A stretch of 64,000 bases of DNA from HK1 sp965202875 (GCA_965202875.1 OZ241870.1:5146001-5210000), one strand, 5' to 3'. Shown: positions 33,097-42,766, counted from the first letter of the stretch. Program-made: numbers and translations. The notes: generated by a model from the sequence alone, not told the origin.

Positions 33097-33924
33097 ATGC
33101 GCCTGCAATTCTCCAAGATGCACGGTATCGGCAACGACTTCGTCGTGGCCGACGCGACCCGTTCCCTTCTCCCGACCGCCGGGCAGATCCGGTTGCTTGC
33201 GGATCGGAAGCTCGGGGTCGGGTGCGACCAGGTGCTGATGGCGGTCCGCCCGGCGGACGCGAGCCGCGACCTCGGCGTCGTGATCTTCAACGCCGACGGC
33301 TCCCGCGCCGGGCAGTGCGGCAACGGGATGCGCTGCCTCGCGGTGTTCGCCCGCGAGCGGGGCCTTGTGGCTTCGGACGAGGTCACCATCGAGACGCCGG
33401 GCGGATGCGTGCTCGCCGTGATCGAGGGCGGTGGATCGGTCTCGGTGTGCATGGGGGTCCCGCGGCTCGAACCGGATGCGATCCCGATCGCGAGTCCGCG
33501 CCGGACCGCGAGCTACGTCCTCGACGCCGGCGGCGAGGAGGTTCGGTTCGCGGCGGTGTCGATAGGGAATCCGCACGCCGTCGTGCGGGTGCCGGACGTG
33601 GCCTCCGCACCGGTGGCGCGTCTGGGGGCCGCGCTGCAAGCGCATTCTTTTTTCCCCGAGGGCGTGAACGTGGGGTTCGCGCAGCACGTCACGCGCGAGC
33701 ACCTCCGGCTGCGCGTGTTCGAGCGCGGGGTGGGGGAGACGAGGGCGTGCGGCTCGGGAGCGTGCGCGGCGGTCGTCGCGGGACGGCTGAGCGGCGACCT
33801 CGACGCGAGCGCTCGGGTAGAGCTTCCCGGCGGGGTGCTGGGGATCCGGTGGGGCGGCGAGGGAGAGCCGGTCTGGATGAGGGGACCCGCGGCGCGGGTG
33901 TTCGACGCGGAGATCGAACTGTGA
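33097..33924 (+). CDS. dapF: Diaminopimelate epimerase
   Basis: This 275-residue enzyme converts LL- to meso-diaminopimelate for lysine and peptidoglycan synthesis. It has the N-terminal FSKMHGIGNDFVVAD, the first catalytic cysteine in GQCGNGMRC, the PGGCVLAVIEGG region, IGNPHAVV, and the second catalytic cysteine in ETRACGSGACAAVVA. The ATG at 33097 gives the standard start; a GTG two codons upstream is an alternative. The stop overlaps the next gene's GTG (GTGA), so translation is probably coupled. Confidence 0.96.
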   Translation: MRLQFSKMHGIGNDFVVADATRSLLPTAGQIRLLADRKLGVGCDQVLMAVRPADASRDLGVVIFNADGSRAGQCGNGMRCLAVFARERGLVASDEVTIETPGGCVLAVIEGGGSVSVCMGVPRLEPDAIPIASPRRTASYVLDAGGEEVRFAAVSIGNPHAVVRVPDVASAPVARLGAALQAHSFFPEGVNVGFAQHVTREHLRLRVFERGVGETRACGSGACAAVVAGRLSGDLDASARVELPGGVLGIRWGGEGEPVWMRGPAARVFDAEIEL

Positions 33925-34676
33925 GCGGAACCGGGGCAGGCGAGGGCGCCGGGAGCGCCAGGAACGTCGAGGGTGCCGAGGGCAGGTACAGGGGCGTCGA
34001 GGGCGGAGAGGGCGCCCGGGACGTCCGAAACGTCGAGCGCGACGTGGCGGACTATCTGCGGGAGACGCCGGAATTCTTCGTGCGGCACCACGACCTCGCG
34101 GAGAGGCTGGAGATCCCGCACGAGCGCGGCGGGACGGTGTCCCTCGTCGAGTACCAGGTGAGCGCGTTGCGCCGGGAGATCGCCGATCTGCACGCCCGGG
34201 TGGAGACGCTGGTTGCGAACGCCCGCCGGAACGAGGATCGGGCGCAGCGGATGCACCGTCTGGCGCTACGTCTCCTGGAGGCGCGGGGGCTCGAAGAGCT
34301 GCTCGCGGGTTTCTATGAATCGATGGGCGAGGAGTTCGGCGTGGACCGCGCGGTGGTGAGGCTCCTCCGCCCTCCGGTCCTGGCGGAACACGCGGGTCTC
34401 GGCGAGTTCGTCTCCGGCGACGAAACGCTGGACGCGATCGCCCGCTCGCGGACCCCGGCGTGCGGTCCCCTCGACGAAGCCAGGCGCCGCGTGCTGTTCG
34501 GGGAGTCCGCGGCGGAGATCGCGTCCGCGGCGGCGGTCGGGCTCGAAGAGGCGGTCGGGGTGCTCGCGTTCGGGAGCCGGGACCCGGAGCGCTTCGGAAC
34601 GCAGATGGGCACGCTGTTCCTGCACCAGCTCGCGGCGCTGCTCTCTCGTGCGCTGTGGCGCCACGTCGTCCGATGA
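33921..34676 (+). CDS. DUF484 family protein
   Basis: This 251-residue protein belongs to DUF484, a GAF-like family usually found between dapF and xerC in gammaproteobacteria; its role is not established. The conserved part begins near residue 33 (VADYLRETPEFFVRHHDLAE), continues with a coiled segment (VSALRREIADLHARVETL) and a GAF-like C-terminal half. The first 35 residues are an atypical low-complexity stretch containing two related units (ARNVEGAEG and VRNVERDV), consistent with duplication of the gene's 5' end. Start and stop overlap dapF and xerC respectively. Confidence 0.85.
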   Translation: MSGTGAGEGAGSARNVEGAEGRYRGVEGGEGARDVRNVERDVADYLRETPEFFVRHHDLAERLEIPHERGGTVSLVEYQVSALRREIADLHARVETLVANARRNEDRAQRMHRLALRLLEARGLEELLAGFYESMGEEFGVDRAVVRLLRPPVLAEHAGLGEFVSGDETLDAIARSRTPACGPLDEARRRVLFGESAAEIASAAAVGLEEAVGVLAFGSRDPERFGTQMGTLFLHQLAALLSRALWRHVVR

Positions 34677-35584
34677 AGGGCGGGCCGGTGGGACTCGGCG
34701 AATGGATCGAACGTTTCTGCCGCCACCTCGCCGGCGAGCGCGGGCTCTCGGCGCGTACCGTGGAGGCGTACCGCCGCGACCTCCTGGAGTTCGCCCGCTA
34801 TCTCGAATCGGTGCGGAAGGAGCGGGAGTGGACGTCGATCGAGGCAGGGGTGGTGCGGGGCTTCGTCACGTGGCGGCACCGGCGGGCGGTGGGCGGGCGC
34901 TCAATCCAGCGCAGCCTCTCGGCGTTGCGGACTTTTTTCGATTTCTGTATGCGTGAGGCGGTGACGACGCGCAACCCGGCGCGATCGGTGAGCGCGCCGA
35001 AGGCGCCGAAGCGGCTGCCGAAGGTGCTCGACACGGACCGCGCGAGCGCGCTGGTGGAGCTCGACGGCGAGGATCCCTTGAGCCTGCGGGACCGGGCGAT
35101 GCTGGAGCTGACCTATTCGTCGGGGCTGCGCCTCTCGGAGCTCTGCACGCTCGACGTCGCGGACGTCGATCTCGAGGACGGCCTCGTCAAGGTGCTCGGC
35201 AAGGGGCGCAAGGGGCGGGTGGTGCCCGTCGGACGCTATGCGCGCGAGGCGATTCAGGCGTGGCTTCCCGAGCGCGCGGCCCTCGCCGGCCCCGGTGAGC
35301 CCGCGTTGTTCGTGAGCCGGCAAGGGCGGCGGATCTCCTCCCGATCGGTCCAGTCGCGCTTTGCCCGGCGCGCGCTCGAGCGCGGGACCGGGGTCCACGT
35401 CCATCCGCACATGCTGCGGCACTCGTTCGCGACGCATCTTCTGGAGTCGAGCGGAGACCTGCGCGCGGTGCAGGAGCTGCTGGGACACGCCGACATCGGC
35501 ACCACCCAGGTCTACACCCACCTGGACTTCCAGCATCTCGCCTCGGTCTACGACCGCGCCCATCCGAGGGCGCGGAAGAAGTAG
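34673..35584 (+). CDS. xerC: Tyrosine recombinase XerC
   Basis: This 303-residue site-specific recombinase resolves chromosome dimers at dif together with XerD. Catalytic residues are visible: Arg in YSSGLRLSELC, Lys in LGKGRKGRVVPV, His and Arg in HPHMLRHSFATHLL, His in LLGHADIGTTQ and Tyr in VYTHLDF. The N-terminal SAM-like DNA-binding domain covers about residues 1-95. The ATG overlaps the DUF484 stop (ATGA). Its usual downstream neighbour hslV is displaced by a foreign-looking gene. Confidence 0.95.
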   Translation: MKGGPVGLGEWIERFCRHLAGERGLSARTVEAYRRDLLEFARYLESVRKEREWTSIEAGVVRGFVTWRHRRAVGGRSIQRSLSALRTFFDFCMREAVTTRNPARSVSAPKAPKRLPKVLDTDRASALVELDGEDPLSLRDRAMLELTYSSGLRLSELCTLDVADVDLEDGLVKVLGKGRKGRVVPVGRYAREAIQAWLPERAALAGPGEPALFVSRQGRRISSRSVQSRFARRALERGTGVHVHPHMLRHSFATHLLESSGDLRAVQELLGHADIGTTQVYTHLDFQHLASVYDRAHPRARKK

Positions 35585-35761
35585 CAGCACGGCGCCGGGG
35601 CTTGGGCTGCGGTGCCCCCGGGATGCTTCCCGGAGCCGGCCGCTTGCCCGGGCGTGGACGACGGCGAACCAGGGCGCCGCGGATCACGGATCGGCAATCC
35701 GCGCAGGGTGAAGATCCGGTGGAGCGTCGAGGGAGGGCGAGGATGATCCGCGACGCCAGGT
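35585..35761. other. Left junction of the insertion between xerC and the NTPase gene
   Basis: This 177-bp spacer keeps the high GC of the core genome and includes no gene or clear inverted repeat. I see no attachment-site duplication when comparing it with the 37901-37999 junction. Confidence 0.45.
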
Positions 35762-37900
35762 TCATCTCGTCGCTGGACGCGCTCGGGCGTCCACGCCTTC
35801 GAGATCGTCCCAGAAGCGTGCGATTTGCGGCTCGACGTGGCTGGCCCTGCTCTCCCCTTTCATGATCTCATGGGGGGCAAACTGGCGGCGTAGAAATTCC
35901 TTGGGGCCGCCGCTGGCCGGACGAGAGTCCAGCTTCACAACGCCGTGCAGGAGAAGAAGGCGTCGCAATTCAGACCATCTGGGGGCTTTGAACAGGTCCC
36001 GCAGATGCTGATCGCCGTCGCACAAGGGGTTTGCCTTGTCGTACGCATGGATCAACCTGTCCAGCAAATCCCGCAAGTCACTCGGCACTTGGCGCATGTC
36101 ATTCCGCTCCACTGCCGCCACCTGCGCGCCGCATTCACGCAGAACGTCCGCGATCTCGTCGGGCGCGTAGATCTTCCTGTTTCCATCGTCATCGAGTTTC
36201 TGGATGCCAACCACGTCGTCGGGCACCCTGAGACCACTCAACTCCAGGCGGGTGGAATCAATCCGCACCCTCGGCTCCACGAGCAGGACGTTACGTGCGT
36301 TGCAATCGATGAACTTCGTGGCTCCCAGGTCGGTTCGGCGGATCTCCACGTCGACCAGCGTGCAACTCTGCAACGTCACATCGTAGAGGTTGCTCCCCGG
36401 AAAGATGACGGTGCCGATCGTGCATCCCGCGATCTCGGGGCCCGCTCCGTTGCTGTTCGCGAACTCCCGCAACAATGCGAGAACGATGAGGCCAGCGTTC
36501 TCGCGCACCTGCGTCGTCCGGCGCCATTGCGACCTTCCCGCATCGGACAGTCGATCGAGAATCACCTGTAATCCGTCGAGAGACGACAACCGGTCCTTTT
36601 GCCGCAATTCGAAAGCCAGGCGCTCCGCGACGAACTCCGGCAATGGAGAGCGGCTCAGGACAACGCGCATGTCCGTATCTTGAACGTACCGGTTGACGAG
36701 TGCACGGGCCAGGAAATGGAAGAAGAAGACCTCGTGCTCGAACAGGACGCTCTCATGCCTCTCGCTGGGCGCAAGGAAGGCGAGTGTCGGCATCCGTTCC
36801 ACGACGGTTCTTCGCGTGGACTCCGGCATGTCCCCGTCGTAAAGAACGTACTCCGCCACTTCACGTACGGATCCGCGATCCAGCTCGCGGGTTTCCTGGT
36901 TCCACATTTCCTCGGCCAGCTCGTCCATCAGCAGCTCGAGGCGTTGTTCGGACAACAACGGCTGCTGGTTCCGATCGAGCAGCTTTTCCCTTTGCTCACG
37001 TTCCAGGAATCTATGCGTCAGCGTACCGAGCAGGTCGTCGCCGCCGGAAAAATCCGGATCCTTGCGTAACAGGTCGACGGCCTTGGCGAAGAACAGCGGT
37101 TTCGAAGCAAGAGCATCGTTCCCTATGAACACTTTGGAGACTCGTCCACGCAGCGTATCTCGTTCCTCGTCCGGGAGAGATTCGCGTTGGGCCAGCTCAT
37201 CGATAAAACTGACCTGATCCTCGGATTGCCAAGGCTCGATCTTCACCGGAACATGAGACCATGCCTGCAAGCCCGCCGTGGATGCCCGGCTCGCGCGCCC
37301 GAGGAACTCTTCCTCGTAGTACACGGATCGCGCCGATGCGATCAGGCGGCCATAGCCCTCCAGTTGTTCCAGGAAGATGGCCAGCGAATTGAAGGCGTCG
37401 TCGTATCCACTGACGCCCAGGAGTTCGTCGAAGCCGTCGATGACCGGGACCAGCAGCTCGACCCGGGCCAGCGTCGCGACGGAGTGGTAGGTCAGGCTGA
37501 CCCTGAGATCCTGAAGCTCCGTGGCGAGTGCTTCGTTCAACCGCGCCAGCGCACGGCCTTGGGCATCGACGTACAGGAGCAGCTTTCCGGTCCTGCCGTG
37601 CCCTCGCACGGTGCCTCGCAGAAGGAATCCGGGAAACCGGATCATCGTGGTGGCAAGTGCAGGACGAACGATCAGCCCGTGCCGCCGCCCGCGGAGATTC
37701 GGCAGCAGCTCGTGCAGCCACGTTGCGTCGCGGCTCGGTCCGCCGGTTTCATCCGTCCAGCCGCCATACAAGCGGATGTCGAGCTCCCGGGTGTCGGGGA
37801 ATGCGATGACGAATGTGCGGGCCACGCTCTCGACAAGAGTTCTGGCGTCGATCTCCATGTCGGCTCTCGACTTCCTGCTCACGCCGACGGAAGTTGTCAT
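35762..37900 (-). CDS. Large NTPase-like protein with pentapeptide-like segment, probably decayed
   Basis: This 712-residue protein is not a recognised family member. Residues about 30-115 form a distinct N-terminal domain (LDIRLYGGWTDETGG, then HGLIVRPALATTMIRFPGF). A STAND/AAA-like NTPase core follows: YVDAQGRALARLNEALATEL, the Walker B-like LLVPVIDGFDELLG and the sensor-like YGRLIASARSVYYEEE. Later GCTIGTVIFPGSNLYDVTLQ and following repeats look like pentapeptide repeats. Walker A is poor: GHGRTGKL has Leu where Ser/Thr is needed and is close to Walker B, suggesting an internal deletion. GC is visibly lower than in neighbours, and the gene interrupts the usual xerC-hslVU order on the opposite strand, so it was probably acquired. 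A defence role is possible but unproven. Confidence 0.6.
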   Translation of the reverse strand: MTTSVGVSRKSRADMEIDARTLVESVARTFVIAFPDTRELDIRLYGGWTDETGGPSRDATWLHELLPNLRGRRHGLIVRPALATTMIRFPGFLLRGTVRGHGRTGKLLLYVDAQGRALARLNEALATELQDLRVSLTYHSVATLARVELLVPVIDGFDELLGVSGYDDAFNSLAIFLEQLEGYGRLIASARSVYYEEEFLGRASRASTAGLQAWSHVPVKIEPWQSEDQVSFIDELAQRESLPDEERDTLRGRVSKVFIGNDALASKPLFFAKAVDLLRKDPDFSGGDDLLGTLTHRFLEREQREKLLDRNQQPLLSEQRLELLMDELAEEMWNQETRELDRGSVREVAEYVLYDGDMPESTRRTVVERMPTLAFLAPSERHESVLFEHEVFFFHFLARALVNRYVQDTDMRVVLSRSPLPEFVAERLAFELRQKDRLSSLDGLQVILDRLSDAGRSQWRRTTQVRENAGLIVLALLREFANSNGAGPEIAGCTIGTVIFPGSNLYDVTLQSCTLVDVEIRRTDLGATKFIDCNARNVLLVEPRVRIDSTRLELSGLRVPDDVVGIQKLDDDGNRKIYAPDEIADVLRECGAQVAAVERNDMRQVPSDLRDLLDRLIHAYDKANPLCDGDQHLRDLFKAPRWSELRRLLLLHGVVKLDSRPASGGPKEFLRRQFAPHEIMKGESRASHVEPQIARFWDDLEGVDARARPATR

Positions 37901-37965
37901 GGTCGATCAGCGCCAGCCCTTGCATGAGCGTTGCCCCAACCTCTCCGGCGCCCGGATGCTTGCGG

Positions 37966-37971
37966 TAGAAT
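37966..37971 (+). promoter_or_regulatory. Possible -10 box for hslVU
   Basis: TAGAAT lies 29 bases before the hslV ATG, in a spacer where a promoter is needed because the upstream gene faces the other way. I see no convincing -35 and no good sigma32 (heat-shock) promoter. Confidence 0.3.
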
Positions 37972-37999
37972 CGCCCGCCCTTCCAGCCCATGTCCGGCC

Positions 38000-38545
<546 letters not shown>

Positions 38546-38583
38546 CGGCAGGCGGCGTCCGGGCCGCGCGTGAAACGGGACCC

Positions 38584-39927
38584 ATGACACAAATGACGCC
38601 GAGAGAGATCGTCCACGAGCTGGACAAGCACATCGTGGGCCAGGCCGACGCCAAGCGTGCGGTGGCCATCGCGCTGCGCAACCGCTGGCGGCGGATGCAG
38701 GTCGGCGAAGAGATGCGCGCCGAAATCACCCCCAAGAACATCCTGATGATCGGACCGACCGGGGTCGGGAAGACCGAGATCGCCCGCCGCCTCGCCCGCC
38801 TCGCGGGCGCTCCGTTCATCAAGGTGGAGGCCACCAAGTTCACCGAGGTCGGTTACGTGGGCCGCGACGTCGAGTCCATCGTGCGCGATCTCACCGACGT
38901 CGCGGTGAAGCTCAACCGGGAGCGGGAGATGGAGAAGGTCCGGCGCCGCGCGGAGGACGCGGCGGAGGAGCGGATCCTCGACATCCTGCTGCGTCCGGCG
39001 CGCGCCGGCGTCGCCTCGATGGGCGCGGGCGGGGACGACGGTGTCGATGCGGCATCCACCCGGCAGAAGTTCCGCAAGATGCTGCGTGAAGGCAAGCTCG
39101 ACGAGCGCGAGATCGAGGTGGAGCTGAACGCACCGGCGATCGGGGTCGAGATCATGGCCCCGCCGGGGATGGAGGAGATGACCAGCCAGCTCCAGAGCAT
39201 GTTCCAGAACCTGGGCGGGGGGCGGACCCGCACCCGTCGGCTCCGGATCCGCGAGGCGTTCAAGCTGCTGACCGAGGAGGAGGCGGGGAAGCTCATCAAC
39301 GAGGACGATCTCAAGTCGCGCGCGGTGGACGACGTCGAGCAGAACGGGATCGTGTTCCTGGACGAGATCGACAAGGTCTCGCGGCGCAGCGATCGGATGG
39401 GCGCGGACGTCTCGCGCGAGGGGGTCCAGCGCGACCTGCTCCCGCTGGTCGAGGGGAGCACGGTCTCGACGAAGTACGGCGCGGTGCGCACCGATCACAT
39501 CCTGTTCATCGCCTCCGGCGCCTTCCATATCGCGAAGCCCTCCGATCTCATCCCCGAGCTCCAGGGCCGGTTTCCCATCCGGGTGGAGCTCGCGGCACTC
39601 GGCGTCGACGACTTCCTGCGCATCCTCACCGAGCCGGATTGCTCCCTGACCGAGCAGTACGCGGCGTTGCTCGGCGCCGAGCAGGTCGCGCTCTCGTTCA
39701 CCGCCGAGGGGCTGCGGCGGATCGCGGAGATCGCCTGGCAGGTGAACGAGGCGACCGAGAACATCGGTGCGCGCCGGCTGCACACGGTGCTGGAGCGGCT
39801 GCTGGAGGACCTGTCGTTCGAGGGCGCGGATCTGGCGGGGCGGCGGGTGGAGATCGACGCCGGGTACGTCGACTCGCACCTCGCGGCGCTCGCCTCGGAC
39901 CAGGATCTGTCGCGATACATTCTTTGA
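38584..39927 (+). CDS. hslU: ATP-dependent protease ATPase subunit HslU (ClpY)
   Basis: This 447-residue AAA+ unfoldase feeds substrates to HslV. It starts with the conserved MTPREIVHELDKHIVGQ, has Walker A GPTGVGKTEIAR, the pore motif region GYVGRDVES, Walker B GIVFLDEIDKV, sensor region FIASGAFHIAKPSDLIPELQ, and ends in YIL, as needed to dock on HslV. The ATG at 38584 was chosen; a second ATG three codons later is possible. All domains appear complete. Confidence 0.97.
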   Translation: MTQMTPREIVHELDKHIVGQADAKRAVAIALRNRWRRMQVGEEMRAEITPKNILMIGPTGVGKTEIARRLARLAGAPFIKVEATKFTEVGYVGRDVESIVRDLTDVAVKLNREREMEKVRRRAEDAAEERILDILLRPARAGVASMGAGGDDGVDAASTRQKFRKMLREGKLDEREIEVELNAPAIGVEIMAPPGMEEMTSQLQSMFQNLGGGRTRTRRLRIREAFKLLTEEEAGKLINEDDLKSRAVDDVEQNGIVFLDEIDKVSRRSDRMGADVSREGVQRDLLPLVEGSTVSTKYGAVRTDHILFIASGAFHIAKPSDLIPELQGRFPIRVELAALGVDDFLRILTEPDCSLTEQYAALLGAEQVALSFTAEGLRRIAEIAWQVNEATENIGARRLHTVLERLLEDLSFEGADLAGRRVEIDAGYVDSHLAALASDQDLSRYIL

Positions 39928-39984
39928 GACGGCGTGCTGAATCGAAGGCGATCTCCCGCACGGCCGAGCCTGGAGGGTACCGGT

Positions 39985-40800
39985 ATGGCCAACCGAGGTT
40001 CCACGGCATTCGAGCCGGAAGCAGCCGCCCCGGCGGCGCCGCAAGGAAGAGCCTGGGCATGGCATCCGCCCCTGCCCCTCGCGGGCGTGCCCGTCTTCGT
40101 CTGGCCCCCGCGGCCCCTGGCCGCGTTGAGGTACCTCCTCTCCCTGGCGTTCCTGGGATCGGTGCTCGTCCCCTTCGGGACGCTCGCCACGCTCTCATGG
40201 CTCTACCTGCAACCCGCCCTGGAGCGTTGCGCCGAGCTCCGGGCGGACTGGATGCTCCAGATGTACGCCCGCAACCTGGGGCTCATGCTGCTGGTGGCGG
40301 GCGGCCTGCACCTCTACTTCTACACCTTCGGACGCCAGGGCGCCGAACGGAAGTTCGACCCGCGCGGCATGGGCACGAACGACCGCAAGTTCTTCGCGCG
40401 CAACCAGGTATGGGACGACATGCTCTGGACCTGCGCGAGCGGCGTGACGATCTGGACGGCCTATGAAGCGGGCTTCATGTGGGCCTGGGCCAACGACCTG
40501 CTGCCCTTCTACCTCCGCGTGGACGAGCATCCGGTGTGGTTCGCGGCCACCCTGGTCACGATCCCCTTCTGGGCGTCGCTGCACTTCTACTTCGTGCATC
40601 GCCTGCTGCACCGGCGGCCGCTCTACCGGATCGCCCACGCGCTGCACCACCGCTACTACGACTGCAACTACGGCAATCCCCCCATGCCCTGGGATCGGTG
40701 GCTCGGCACCGATCACGACGGCACCCCGCGGGCCATGGCCGAGGTCGTGAGACGGCGGCGCGAGCGGCTCCGGGCGGCGGCCGGCTGCGCCCGGAGCTGA
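39985..40800 (+). CDS. Sterol desaturase/fatty acid hydroxylase family protein with internal deletion
   Basis: This 271-residue membrane protein belongs to the di-iron fatty acid hydroxylase superfamily, but a central block seems missing. The first His motifs are present (HFYFVHRLLHRRPLYRIAHALHHR). Directly after HALHHR comes YYDCNYGNPPMPWDRWLGT, which normally follows a second, later HxxHHR motif near the C-terminus. About 70-80 residues that usually lie between, including the other His motif and a helix pair, are absent, as if recombination joined the two HHR sites. Activity is unlikely. The ATG at 39985 has GGAGGG upstream. Confidence 0.75.
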   Translation: MANRGSTAFEPEAAAPAAPQGRAWAWHPPLPLAGVPVFVWPPRPLAALRYLLSLAFLGSVLVPFGTLATLSWLYLQPALERCAELRADWMLQMYARNLGLMLLVAGGLHLYFYTFGRQGAERKFDPRGMGTNDRKFFARNQVWDDMLWTCASGVTIWTAYEAGFMWAWANDLLPFYLRVDEHPVWFAATLVTIPFWASLHFYFVHRLLHRRPLYRIAHALHHRYYDCNYGNPPMPWDRWLGTDHDGTPRAMAEVVRRRRERLRAAAGCARS

Positions 40801-40868
40801 ATCGGCCGCGAGGCCGGGGCGCGTGATCCGCGGGCTGAAGAGCGGAAGACCGAAGAGAGCCGATCCCC

Positions 40869-41243
40869 ATGACCCAGGCGACTTCACCCACACCGACCGA
40901 ACTGCGCTACGACCGGGCGGCGCGCGTCCTGTACGTGGCGTTCGACAACGAGGAGCGCTTCAGTTACACGGCCGAGTACCTTCGCGTGTACTCGCCTTCC
41001 GCCGAGGTCCGCGGCCACGGGCCCGGCCAGGAGGTCCTGCAGGTCGGGAAGGAGCGGGTCGGCATCCAGTCCATCGAGCCGGTGGGGAATTACGCGGTGC
41101 GCCTGTGCTTCGACGACGGACACGACACCGGATTGTATTCCTGGGAGGAGCTGCACTGGCTCGGCGCCCACCATGAACGCTTGTGGAACGACTACCTGGA
41201 ACGGCTGCAAGCGGCCGGACACCGGCGCCGGCTGGATGCCTGA
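40869..41243 (+). CDS. DUF971 (gamma-butyrobetaine hydroxylase-like N-terminal) protein
   Basis: This 124-residue protein is a stand-alone DUF971 domain, commonly found between hslU and ubiE in gammaproteobacteria; relatives of the domain bind metal. Typical segments are LRYDRAARVLYVAFD, YTAEYLRVYSPSAEVRGHGP and VRLCFDDGHDTGLYSWEEL. The function of the stand-alone form is not established. Confidence 0.9.
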   Translation: MTQATSPTPTELRYDRAARVLYVAFDNEERFSYTAEYLRVYSPSAEVRGHGPGQEVLQVGKERVGIQSIEPVGNYAVRLCFDDGHDTGLYSWEELHWLGAHHERLWNDYLERLQAAGHRRRLDA

Positions 41244-41337
41244 AGGCAGGGCTCGCGCGGCCGGGAGACGGAAGCACCACCCGCGTCCGCGGACGACACC
41301 TTGAATGCGTAGAGCAACGCGCCCGGAGAGACCGCCC

Positions 41338-42093
41338 GTGAACGAGGGAACCGGGGAAACCACCCACTTCGGCTTCGAGGACGTCCCGGTGGACGAGAAG
41401 GCGGCGCGGGTCGATGCGGTCTTCGACTCGGTAGCCGGGCGCTACGACCTCATGAACGACCTGATGTCGTTCGGCCTTCATCGGGCGTGGAAGCGGTTCA
41501 CGGCCCACGTCGCGCGGGTGCGCCCCGGCGCGCGGGTTCTCGACCTGGCGGGCGGTACCGGCGATCTGAGCGCGTTGCTCGCCCCGCGGGTGGGGAAGGA
41601 CGGGGAGGTCGTGCTCGCCGACGTCAACCGCACGATGCTGGAGCGGGGGCGGGAGCGCCTCATCGACCGCGGGATCGCCGGCAACGTCCACTACGCGCGC
41701 TGCGACGCCGAGTGCCTGCCCTTTCCCGATCGCAGCTTCGATCGGGTGCTCGTCGGGTTCGGGCTTCGCAACGTCACCCGCAAGGAACGGGCACTCGCCG
41801 AGACGTACCGGGTGCTGCGTCCGGCCGGCATGCTGCTCGTGCTGGAGTTCTCGCATCCGAGCATCCCGGTGCTCAGACGCGCCTACGACCTCTACTCCTT
41901 CTCGGTGCTGCCCCGCATCGGGCGCATCGTCGCCGGTGACGCCGCCAGCTACCGCTATCTGGTGGAATCGATCCGCCGCCACCCGGATCGGGAAACGCTG
42001 CTCGCGGCCATGCGCGCGGCGGGTTTCGAGCTCTGCGGACACCACGGCCTCGCGGGAGGCATCGTCGCCGTTCACAAGGGGGTCCGGTTGTGA
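41338..42093 (+). CDS. ubiE: Ubiquinone/menaquinone C-methyltransferase UbiE
   Basis: This 251-residue SAM-dependent enzyme methylates the quinone ring (C-5 in ubiquinone synthesis). It has FDSVAGRYDLMNDLMSFGLH near the N-terminus, SAM motif VLDLAGGTGDLSAL, CDAECLPFPDRSFDRV and GFGLRNVTRKERAL, and ends AGGIVAVHKG. The GTG at 41338 with GGAGAG upstream was chosen over an in-frame upstream extension. It is followed by ubiJ and ubiB, forming the usual ubiquinone cluster. Confidence 0.95.
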   Translation: MNEGTGETTHFGFEDVPVDEKAARVDAVFDSVAGRYDLMNDLMSFGLHRAWKRFTAHVARVRPGARVLDLAGGTGDLSALLAPRVGKDGEVVLADVNRTMLERGRERLIDRGIAGNVHYARCDAECLPFPDRSFDRVLVGFGLRNVTRKERALAETYRVLRPAGMLLVLEFSHPSIPVLRRAYDLYSFSVLPRIGRIVAGDAASYRYLVESIRRHPDRETLLAAMRAAGFELCGHHGLAGGIVAVHKGVRL

Positions 42094-42139
42094 GCGGCGC
42101 CGTGGACGACATCCTCGACGATCCGGCGAGGGAGATCGA

Positions 42140-42766
42140 ATGAGCGTGCGCGCACCGCCCTTCGGTCTGCTCGAGGGGCTGATCGACCGCGCGCTCGACC
42201 TTGACCCCGAGACGCGCGACGCCCTGGCCGGGTTTCCCGGCAAGGCCGTCGACGTCGAGATCGCGGGCGCCGGCGCGCTCCGGCTGAGCATCGACGGCGG
42301 GCGGGTCCGCGTCGAGCCGCGCGACGCGGCCTCCGCCGCGGACGTCACCCTCCGCGGCGCGCCGCTCTCGCTCCTGCGCTTTGTGCTCGCCGGCGATCGG
42401 GAGCGGGAGGCGTTGCTTCTTGGCGGCGGGGTGAGCCTGCACGGTGACGTCGTGCTGGCGGCGCAGTTGCAGCGGATCGCCGCCCGGATGGATCTCGATC
42501 TCGAAGAGGCGCTCGCACAGCGGATCGGCGACGTGCCGGCGCACGAGCTCTTCCGCGGCCTGCGCGGGCTCGGCGGCTGGACGCGCGACGCGGGCGCGGC
42601 GCTGCTCGCGGACGTTTCGGAGTACCTGCGCTACGAGACCGCGCTCACCCCGTCGCGCGGCGAGGTCGAGCACTTCGCGCACCAGGTCGACGACCTTCGA
42701 GACGACGTCGAGCGCCTCGATGCGCGCATCGCGCGGCTGGAGCGGCGGCGGGGACGCGGGCGGTGA
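42140..42766 (+). CDS. ubiJ: Ubiquinone biosynthesis accessory factor UbiJ
   Basis: This 208-residue protein has an SCP2 lipid-binding domain in its first half (VEIAGAGALRLSIDGG and ADVTLRGAPLSLLRFVLAGD) and a coiled-coil C-terminus (VDDLRDDVERLDARIARLER), the organisation of UbiJ. UbiJ binds ubiquinone intermediates in the aerobic Ubi complex. The ATG at 42140 follows GGGAGATCGA. The stop overlaps the ubiB GTG. Confidence 0.9.
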   Translation: MSVRAPPFGLLEGLIDRALDLDPETRDALAGFPGKAVDVEIAGAGALRLSIDGGRVRVEPRDAASAADVTLRGAPLSLLRFVLAGDREREALLLGGGVSLHGDVVLAAQLQRIAARMDLDLEEALAQRIGDVPAHELFRGLRGLGGWTRDAGAALLADVSEYLRYETALTPSRGEVEHFAHQVDDLRDDVERLDARIARLERRRGRGR

